Origin: Candidatus Zixiibacteriota bacterium
Lineage (GTDB): Bacteria > Desulfobacterota > Binatia > UBA9968
NCBI GenBank assembly: GCA_035574315.1
Contig: DATLYW010000012.1
Coordinates: 1 to 64,000, forward strand
Length of the DNA: 64,000 nt
Reading direction: 5' to 3'
Made by a program: the position numbers and the translations under genes. Shown piece after piece: positions 58,598-64,000 of this stretch. The notes below the pieces were generated by a model that had not been told where the DNA came from, ran no database searches, and was given only the letters and a program-made list of their open reading frames with translations. The number at the start of each line of letters is the position of its first letter. The stretch's first letter is position 1.

Positions 58598-59501
58598 TCG
58601 AGGTCGCTCTGCCTCTCGAAATTGTCAACACGGCCGCCGTAGATGAGAAAGGTAATCCGTTTCTAAAAGGGCACCCGAGGAATCTTCACCAGTGGTGGGC
58701 GCGGCGGCCGTTGGCGGCGGCGCGGGCGGAGATCTTCGCGCAGATGGTGGACGACCCCTCGGCGCAGTCGGACCTCTTTGTGGGAAAACACCACGAACGA
58801 AGCCGTGCTCGCGCGGGCGCGGTACGAAATCTGGAAGAGCTGGCGCCGGGACTGTGCCGAGCACCGGGATCATTCTGGGGCGGCCGAGCTTTTCGACCCC
58901 GACAGGCTGCCTGCCTATCACAACCCCTTCGCGGGCGGCGGTAGCCTGCCGCGGGAGGGGCAGCGGCTGGGACTGGAGCACTATGCGAGCGATCTGAATC
59001 CGGTGGCGGTGCTGATCAACAAGGCGATGATCGAAATCCCGCTGCGCTTCGCGGGTCGGCCGCCGGTGAACCCGCAAACGCGCAAGGAAAAGTCGCTGAT
59101 CGCGCGCGTGGCGTGGCGCGCAGGGCTTGGCCGAGGACGTGCGCTACTACGGCCAGTGGACGCGCGACGAGGCGGAAAAACGCATTGGCCATTTGTACCC
59201 CAAGGTCGAGGTCACCACCGAGATGGCCACGGGCCGGCCGGACCTTAAGCCCTACGTGGGCCGCAAGCTGAAGGTGATCCCCTGGCCATGGGCGCGCACG
59301 GTCAAAAGCCCCAACCCAGCCTTCGCACACGTGGAAGTCCCGATCGCTTCGACCTTCATGATCTCGACGAAGGCCGGCAAGGAGGTTTACGTCGAGCCGG
59401 TGATCGAGGATGGCGGCTACCGCTTCACGGTGAAGATCGGCAAGCGGACGGGTCAGGAGGCGGCGAAGAATGGAACGAAGCTTGTGGAGCTTGGACAGTA
59501 G
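58579..59501 (+). pseudogene. DUF1156 DNA methylase, frameshifted and truncated
   Basis: Homology begins IKKKLIEVALPLEIVNTAAV and continues [27 protein letters not shown] frameshift and small deletion near 58775 move the reading to [21 protein letters not shown] and the SAM-binding DPFAGGG-equivalent NPFAGGG with [21 protein letters not shown] second shift near 59125 leads to [20 protein letters not shown], ending TGA 59499-59501. The second half with the catalytic DPPY-type motif is absent, so it cannot be an active methylase. Confidence 0.82.
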
Positions 59502-59667
59502 ACACGCGGGACCACCGAGATTTCTGGCGCGGCCCTTGAAAAGTACCTCGGGGCGGAGAAAAATAGAGCGAAAGTCGTCGATCCGGGTCTGGCACACAAC
59601 TAGGTGCTAGTAGAAACGGTGTCGAGGCCGTCGGCGGCTTTTCTAAGTAAGTCAAAAAACCAGCGTT

Positions 59668-59753
59668 GCCGGAGTGGTGGAATGGCAGACGCGCCGGACT
59701 CAAAATCCGGTGGGGGCAACCCCGTGAGGGTTCAAGTCCCTCCTCCGGCACCA
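59668..59753 (+). tRNA. tRNA-Leu (anticodon CAA)
   Basis: An 86-nt type II tRNA with acceptor stem GCCGGAG/CTCCGGC, anticodon stem CCGGA/TCCGG enclosing CAA (59701-59703), a long variable arm, TTCAAGTCC T-loop and encoded CCA at 59751-59753. It reads UUG leucine codons. It sits between the decayed island and a truncated substrate-binding gene; no integrase or repeated 3' end is visible. Confidence 0.95.
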
Positions 59754-60034
59754 TGAAAATCACGTCCAGGTTTCCGGGAAAAGCGTCGAAAGAGCGCGTG
59801 GTCGGTCCCGGGTAATCATCCAGGCCTTCACACGATACCAGTACACCCGACGACCCGGGTTGCCTTCGGTTCGAGCGCACGTCCGCCGGGCGATGGCTCC
59901 TCCCTTCCCCCTCGGCCGCCAGAACCCTCGCAAGCGGCCGCCGAAGGGCGAATCAAATTTGCTACGCTCCGTCGCCGGATTACCACCACGGCTGCGGTTT
60001 GCCTTTCTGCTTTCTTGGTTCTTAACCTTTATCG

Positions 60035-60859
60035 TTGATACCTTACGCTGCTCTGAAGTCGTCGAGCGATGGCATGGCCCTTGCCATTGCACACGGGCGA
60101 ACGACCTGGCGGCTCGTCCGGTTTGCCACGGAGCTAGCCCGGCCGGACGTGGACGTTATCGTGACCTTCAGCGCCGGCGTGACCGCCGCCAAACGGGCCA
60201 CGGGAGTCATTCCGATCGTGATGGCTACGAGCCAGGATCCGCTGCGGACCGGATTCGTCGCCAGCCTTGCACGGCCCGGGGGAAACCTGGCGGGCATAAC
60301 GTTCCTTACGGACGAGCTGTCCGGTAAGCGCCTCGAGCTGCTCAAAGAAACGATGCCCGGCGTTTCCCGCGTTGCGATCCTGTGGGAGCCGGCCCACGTC
60401 GACAACGAACTCAAGGGGATGCTGGCGGTGGCGCCCGCTCTCGGCCTCCATCTTCAGTCCGTGGAGATACCGCGGCCGGCCCGGGCTGACGAGGTCGAAA
60501 GAGCGGTTCGTGCCGCGCTGGAGGCCCGCGCGGAGGCGCTCGTCCTCGCCCCGGGCGGATTCACCATTCCCAACCGGAGGCGTCTGATCGATCTCGCCGT
60601 CAGGAACCGTTTGCCGGTATTTTCGGCATGGAAAATTTTCAGCGACGAGGGGGCGGTTCTGACCTACGGACCGACCCTGGAAACCGCCCGGCGCGTCGGG
60701 TATTACGTCGACAGGATCCTGAAGGGCGCCAGGCCCGCCGATTTGCCGATCGAGCAGCCCAGGACCTTCGAGCTGGTGATCAACCTCAAGGCCGCCAGAC
60801 AGCTTGGGCTCGATGTTCCGCAGCCGCTGCTCGCCCGCGCGGACAGGGTGATCAGGTAG
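60035..60859 (+). pseudogene. 5'-truncated ABC transporter substrate-binding protein (PF04392 type)
   Basis: Residues from about WRLVRFATELARPDVDVIV to the end match periplasmic binding proteins of the ABC substrate-binding (PF04392) family: TSQDPLRTGFVASLARPGGN, ELLKETMPGVSRVAILW, GAVLTYGPTLETARRVGYYV and LKGARPADLPIEQPRTFELVIN. Normal members are about 320-330 aa with a signal or Tat leader; here the first ~60 residues, including the leader, are missing or replaced by unrelated sequence, so it is unlikely to reach the periplasm. Permease and ATPase partners are absent. Confidence 0.75.
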
Positions 60860-60932
60860 CGCGAGAAATTCTCAGCGACCGGCGCAGCCGCCGCTCCGCC
60901 GCTTGCGTCCGTATGGGTACCGGCCCGGGCGC

Positions 60933-61514
60933 TCAGGCGATCTCGAAGGGAATCTGGGTCGGCCCGTCGCCGCGGGAGTACTCGTTGGTTCTCGCGTCGT
61001 AGCGCCCTTGCGGTGTTCGGCCCGCGACGCGCACGGACCGCACGATGACCGCGACGGAGCGGCCCGGGCCGCCCTTTTCGGAGTGAACGGCGTACGGGGG
61101 CACGAGATCGACTTTCCCGGGACGTCCTTCGGTGACGCTTTCCAGCTCGATCACGGCGTAGCCTTCCTTTTCCCCGGGGTCGACCCGGCGATAACGCTCG
61201 AGCCATTCGCTTCCGTCCAGCACGCCGTAAGCGGTCCACGCGTGCGCGTGGTCGTGAATGCGGCCGTCGCGGCCCGGAACGCGCACCACCGCGTTGACGA
61301 CGAAGCCGTAATCGGGATCTTCGTAGAGCAGGAGGTTCCTGTGCCCCTCGGTCGAGGGCCAGCTCCTGGAGTGCTCGCGCATCGCCGGATCGGCCACCAG
61401 CTTTTCGAGCAGCATCTTGGCCTGCTTCATTCGTTTTTCGGTGTCGTCCACCGACGCCCAGACGGCGCGCAGATCCTGGATGAACTTTTCGAAGATCGGC
61501 AAGCGATTCGACAT
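60933..61514 (-). CDS. Cupin-like protein (cysteine dioxygenase-type fold suspected)
   Basis: 193 aa, soluble. The centre reads GRIHDHAHAWTAYGVLDGSEW, a cupin metal-site pattern with His-x-His, and later VDLVPPYAVHSEKG supplies the second-motif histidine. This arrangement resembles cysteine dioxygenase/thiol dioxygenase and related cupins, but the substrate cannot be told. ATG at 61514 is chosen because GAGGAGG precedes it; the upstream in-frame start adds only seven residues. Downstream, 74 nt separate it from the convergent truncated gene. Confidence 0.72.
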   Translation of the reverse strand: MSNRLPIFEKFIQDLRAVWASVDDTEKRMKQAKMLLEKLVADPAMREHSRSWPSTEGHRNLLLYEDPDYGFVVNAVVRVPGRDGRIHDHAHAWTAYGVLDGSEWLERYRRVDPGEKEGYAVIELESVTEGRPGKVDLVPPYAVHSEKGGPGRSVAVIVRSVRVAGRTPQGRYDARTNEYSRGDGPTQIPFEIA

Positions 61515-61660
61515 GGCGATTCCTCCTCGCAGCACCGCTTATAGCGCGCAAGCGCGGCGCTTGCCAAGGGCGGGACGGCCAAGAGGGACCGGCGGGTCAT
61601 GCCGAAGCGAGAGAAGGGGGGAAGGGTGGCGGGTGGCGGGAGCCGGACGCGGTCCTTAAT

Positions 61661-61930
61661 TTAGCGCCTCAGCTCGTCGAAGCGCCGCCGCAGCCGCTCA
61701 CGTTGATCGCTGGGAAGCTTCTGCCAGCGATCCCACTCCTCGCGCAGACGTTCCTTGTCCTTGGGGGGAAGAGTCTGCCATCTCTCGTAGTTGCGCCGCA
61801 CCTTTTCCTTCTCCCGCGGGCTCAGGTCGTTCCAGCGCGAGCCCGAGTCCCGGCTCCAGGCGGCCCCGGGCAGGAAAAGCGTCAACGCTACCAGCAAGAG
61901 ACCTAAAGTATTTCGACAGCTTCGAGCCAT
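61661..61930 (-). CDS. DUF3106-type small exported protein
   Basis: 89 aa with a signal peptide (LGLLLVALTLFLPGAAWS) and a charged helical domain of repeated W-x-x-L-(S/P)-P units: RWNDLSPREKEKVR, RWQTLPPKDKERLR, RWQKLPSDQRERLR. This matches DUF3106 proteins, which usually sit beside an ECF sigma/anti-sigma pair and may be periplasmic sensors. It begins 7 nt after the anti-sigma gene, so it belongs to the same operon. Confidence 0.85.
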   Translation of the reverse strand: MARSCRNTLGLLLVALTLFLPGAAWSRDSGSRWNDLSPREKEKVRRNYERWQTLPPKDKERLREEWDRWQKLPSDQRERLRRRFDELRR

Positions 61931-61937
61931 CGTACGT

Positions 61938-62471
61938 TCAGAGGTTACGCGATTGTCCCGATTCCAGCCTCGACCCGTCCTGCTGCTCGAGCTGGATCCA
62001 CGCCTCCACCAGGTCCATCGACTTGAAGAACTCCAGCTTGTTCGCGTCCGACAGGATCTCCTGAGGAATCGGTTCCGGCTGCCGCGCCTTGTTCCACTTC
62101 AGGCTCGTGAGCGTCAGCCCAAGACCCAAAACCACCGCCATGGCCGTCCCGAAAGCCGGAATCGCCCACGACCGCATCGGCGCCAGGAACTCTTTCCACC
62201 ACGAGCGGCGCTCCTGATAGGCCGAAAGCTTGGCCACCATTTCCCGGTAATAGTCGTCCCAGAAGCTCTCCGGCAGCGGGTCGCTCTTGGCCATCGCCGG
62301 AAGCAGGCGGCGCAGGTCGTCGAGAAAACCGCGGCACGAGACGCACCGTTCCACGTGAGCCTCGACGCGCGGCCGATCCCCGGCCTCGAGCTCGCCGTAA
62401 TAATAGAGCACCAGGTCTTCCGCAAGCTGCTTGCAGCTCCTTCCTTTCGGCGATTTTCCAAACGGCATCAT
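61938..62471 (-). CDS. Anti-sigma factor with zinc-finger (ZAS) domain
   Basis: 177 aa. The N-terminal zf-HC2/ZAS motif H-x3-C-x2-C is HVERCVSC. A single membrane helix (IPAFGTAMAVVLGLGLTLTSL) follows near residue 110, then a C-terminal periplasmic tail. It should bind and hold the ECF sigma factor encoded just upstream and release it on an envelope signal. ATG at 62471 follows AGGAG, 9 nt after the sigma stop. Confidence 0.88.
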   Translation of the reverse strand: MMPFGKSPKGRSCKQLAEDLVLYYYGELEAGDRPRVEAHVERCVSCRGFLDDLRRLLPAMAKSDPLPESFWDDYYREMVAKLSAYQERRSWWKEFLAPMRSWAIPAFGTAMAVVLGLGLTLTSLKWNKARQPEPIPQEILSDANKLEFFKSMDLVEAWIQLEQQDGSRLESGQSRNL

Positions 62472-62480
62472 CCGACTCTC

Positions 62481-63062
62481 CTAAACGAACTCCAGCAGAC
62501 TTTGCCTGAGCGCCGCCACCGCGCGGTGGAGATAGACCCGCACCGTTCCCTCGGTGGTCTTGAGAACCTTGGCGATGTCCGCAATCGAAAGCCCCTGGTG
62601 GTTGCGGAGGAGGAACGCCGTGCGCTGCTTCTTCGGCATTGCTTTGAGCGTTTCGTCGGCCCGTCGTCTGGCTTCCACCGCGATGGCTTCGCCGTCGGGC
62701 GAAGACGCGGTGTCGACCAGCTCTTTGAGCTCCGGGCCCTCATCGGTCTCCCTTTCCAGTCGCTGCCAGATCACCCTGCCCCGGCGCCGGGTATAGTCCA
62801 GACAGAGATTCACCACCAGGCGATAGAACCATGTATAGAAGCTGGAGCGGCCGTCGAACTGCCTGATCCGTGAAAAGGCGCGCAAGAATGCTTCCTGAGA
62901 GAGGTCCTTGGCGTCCTCCACGTCACGGGTGAAATCCATCGCGATGCGAAACGCTTTTTGCATGTACCGCGAGACCAGTATCTCGAAGACCTCCGCCCGG
63001 CCCTGCTGGCACAAAGCCACCAGCTCCTCGTCCCGAGCGTTCTGGAGAGAGGATCTATCCAT
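62481..63062 (-). CDS. ECF-type RNA polymerase sigma factor (RpoE-like)
   Basis: 193 aa. Region 2 reads AFRIAMDFTRDVEDAKDLSQEAFLRAFSRI with the -10-recognition RSSFYTWFYRLVVNLCLDYTRRR. Region 4 reads MPKKQRTAFLLRNHQGLSIADIAKVLKTTEGTVRVYLHRA. Both DNA-binding regions are complete. It heads the operon with its anti-sigma and the DUF3106 gene; ECF operons are normally autoregulated, but I cannot identify the promoter. Confidence 0.94.
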   Translation of the reverse strand: MDRSSLQNARDEELVALCQQGRAEVFEILVSRYMQKAFRIAMDFTRDVEDAKDLSQEAFLRAFSRIRQFDGRSSFYTWFYRLVVNLCLDYTRRRGRVIWQRLERETDEGPELKELVDTASSPDGEAIAVEARRRADETLKAMPKKQRTAFLLRNHQGLSIADIAKVLKTTEGTVRVYLHRAVAALRQSLLEFV

Positions 63063-63239
63063 GGATCGTCACGAACCCGTTCCACCTCGGGCCGGCAGCG
63101 CCTTACACGCGGTTAGACGCGCCACCCTTGGATAAGTTACTTCGTCGCCCTCCCGGTTTCGGGGAGAAAAGGCCTGAAAAGAGGCCCCCGGCACCCGGGC
63201 TGCCGGGGCACAGGTCGGAAAGAGTTGATGCGAGGCCGG

Positions 63240-63686
63240 CTAGCGGCCGGTCGCCAGGCCGATTACGTTTTCGATGATGTCGAGGATCCGGTTGGTCCGC
63301 CGGTCCAGCAATATCACGTCGCGTTCGATGATCACCCGTTCCCAGTACTCGGGCAGAGCCGGCAGGCGCCGGCGCAGGTCGACGGGAAGGGGCTCGAGCC
63401 GCTTCTGCAGACCCGGCGGGAGCGTGCCGTTTTTCTCCAGGTGCTTTTGGAGCCCGGGGGGCAACTTGCCTTTTTTCGCCAAACCCGGCGGGAGGCCCTT
63501 CCTCGATGAAAGCTGCCGGCGGTAGTATTCCTCGATGATCCGGCGCTCTTCGGGCAGAAAGTAAGATGGACGATCCTTGTCGCTGAACCCTCTGGCCGCG
63601 CCCGCCAGGGAAAGAGTCAGGAACAGGAAGGACAACAGCGCCGCCCCGATGGCCCCGCCGCCGGGACGAAGCAGATGAGAGTTCAT
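63240..63686 (-). CDS. Exported RcnB/CigR-like protein with LPPGL repeats
   Basis: 148 aa with an N-terminal signal (AIGAALLSFLFLTLSLAGAARG). The middle has three LPPGL units spaced about 14 residues apart (KGLPPGLAKKG, KLPPGLQKHLEKNG, TLPPGLQKRLEP). The C-terminal VIIERDVILLDRRTNRILDII resembles the RcnB/CigR periplasmic fold. Function unknown; such proteins are often envelope-stress regulated. ATG at 63686 follows AAAGGAAA. A gap of 177 nt separates it from the ECF operon; both share orientation. Confidence 0.7.
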   Translation of the reverse strand: MNSHLLRPGGGAIGAALLSFLFLTLSLAGAARGFSDKDRPSYFLPEERRIIEEYYRRQLSSRKGLPPGLAKKGKLPPGLQKHLEKNGTLPPGLQKRLEPLPVDLRRRLPALPEYWERVIIERDVILLDRRTNRILDIIENVIGLATGR

Positions 63687-63705
63687 TTCGATTTCCTTTC
63701 CGGCC

Positions 63706-64000
63706 TCACTTGTTATGGCCCTTGGCATTCGCGGAGTTCCCGTGCCCGCCCGCGCTCACGACGCCCCCGCCCACTGCGGAGCCGGAACCGGTGACAATCC
63801 CCTTTCCGTGGCCGTAGGCGTTTCCGCCCCCGGGGCGGCCCGAGGCGCTCACGATACCTTCACCAGAGCTTTTCTTCCCCGCGCCCACGTTCGTCCCGCC
63901 CTGCGGTTTACCGCCGGCCGAGACGATCCCGCTCTGCGACTTCCCGTGAGGCTTGCCTGCGGTCGCCGCCGCAGCTCCCGTAGTGTTAGACGTCGTCGTG
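63706..64000 (-). CDS. Glycine-rich repeat protein, 5' end outside the window
   Basis: The frame stays open to the right edge and ends at 63706, giving at least 97 residues. The visible part is Gly/Ser/Lys-rich with a degenerate repeat: SGIVSAGGKPQGG, EGIVSASGRPGGG, KGIVTGSGSAVGG, GVVSAGGHGNS, and it ends ANAKGHNK. No conserved fold is evident; it may be surface-exposed or disordered. It lies 19 nt upstream of the RcnB/CigR-like gene in the same direction, so they are likely co-transcribed. Confidence 0.6.
   Translation of the reverse strand, partial: TTTSNTTGAAAATAGKPHGKSQSGIVSAGGKPQGGTNVGAGKKSSGEGIVSASGRPGGGNAYGHGKGIVTGSGSAVGGGVVSAGGHGNSANAKGHNK

Noticed and set aside
59580..59760. tRNA-Leu as an attachment site with a duplicated 3' end
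   Set aside because: I could not find a second copy of the tRNA 3' sequence in the island or beyond it, and no integrase gene is present.
59425..59880. A minus-strand open frame encoding [24 protein letters not shown] sequence
   Set aside because: This is the well-known artefact of translating the complement of a tRNA-Leu; the tRNA at 59668-59753 explains it.

Overview
This is a GC-rich, gene-dense bacterial chromosome segment with short intergenic gaps and many ATGA/GTGA start-stop overlaps. It carries the 5' end of a 16S rRNA gene at the left edge and a tRNA-Leu near the right. The gene content points to a Deltaproteobacteria-like lineage in the broad sense (Desulfobacterota, Binatota or a similar uncultured soil or subsurface group): an eleven-gene complex I without nuoEFG, a cinA-thpR-recA-recX-alaS block, several SCO proteins, a probable selenoprotein and three small heat-shock proteins. 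The exact phylum cannot be fixed from sequence reading alone.

Layout. 1-720: 16S rRNA (minus strand) with its leader and a near-consensus promoter. 720-5,900 (minus): a housekeeping run zapB-like, zapA, a gap where 6S RNA is expected, 5-formyl-THF cyclo-ligase, rny, ymdB, tyrS. 5,960-7,025 (minus): a cytochrome c and SCO pair. 7,380-12,950 (plus): an envelope copper/thiol cluster with a barrel-like outer-membrane protein, an exported methyltransferase, a protein with a Cox11-like tail, two SCO proteins flanking a DUF4382 protein, a VKOR-thioredoxin fusion and a rhodanese whose catalytic cysteine codon is UGA. 12,960-18,930: queC and DUF58/BatA-type von Willebrand genes. 19,020-28,100: M23 peptidase, cinA, thpR, recA, recX, alaS, yjbQ and phoH-like. 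28,090-33,080: a proteostasis cluster (HtrA/Deg protease, three Hsp20, GroEL, GroES). 33,200-35,000: cytochrome c, GST and MlaC-like. 35,150-45,600 (minus): nuoABCDHIJKLMN. 45,880-54,420: alpha/beta hydrolase, larC, a hypothetical gene, bioF-bioA-bioD, a DprA-like protein and radA. 54,420-59,500: a decayed defence island with fragments of hsdM, a DUF3883 helicase and two DUF1156 methylases around two intact ATPase genes. 59,668: tRNA-Leu(CAA). 60,030-64,000: a truncated ABC substrate-binding gene, a cupin-like gene, then an ECF sigma/anti-sigma/DUF3106 unit and two small secreted-type proteins, the last running off the window.

How the genes work together. The 8.3-13 kb run looks like an operon for metal and thiol chemistry outside the cytoplasmic membrane: SCO and Cox11-like proteins for copper delivery to a terminal oxidase, VKOR-Trx for disulfide formation, and a predicted exported selenocysteine rhodanese translationally coupled to VKOR. 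The nuo operon would supply a quinone-reducing proton pump fed by something other than a NADH-oxidising NuoEFG module. The most noteworthy observation is the in-frame UGA at 12,812-12,814, exactly at the rhodanese catalytic position with a SECIS-like hairpin just downstream.
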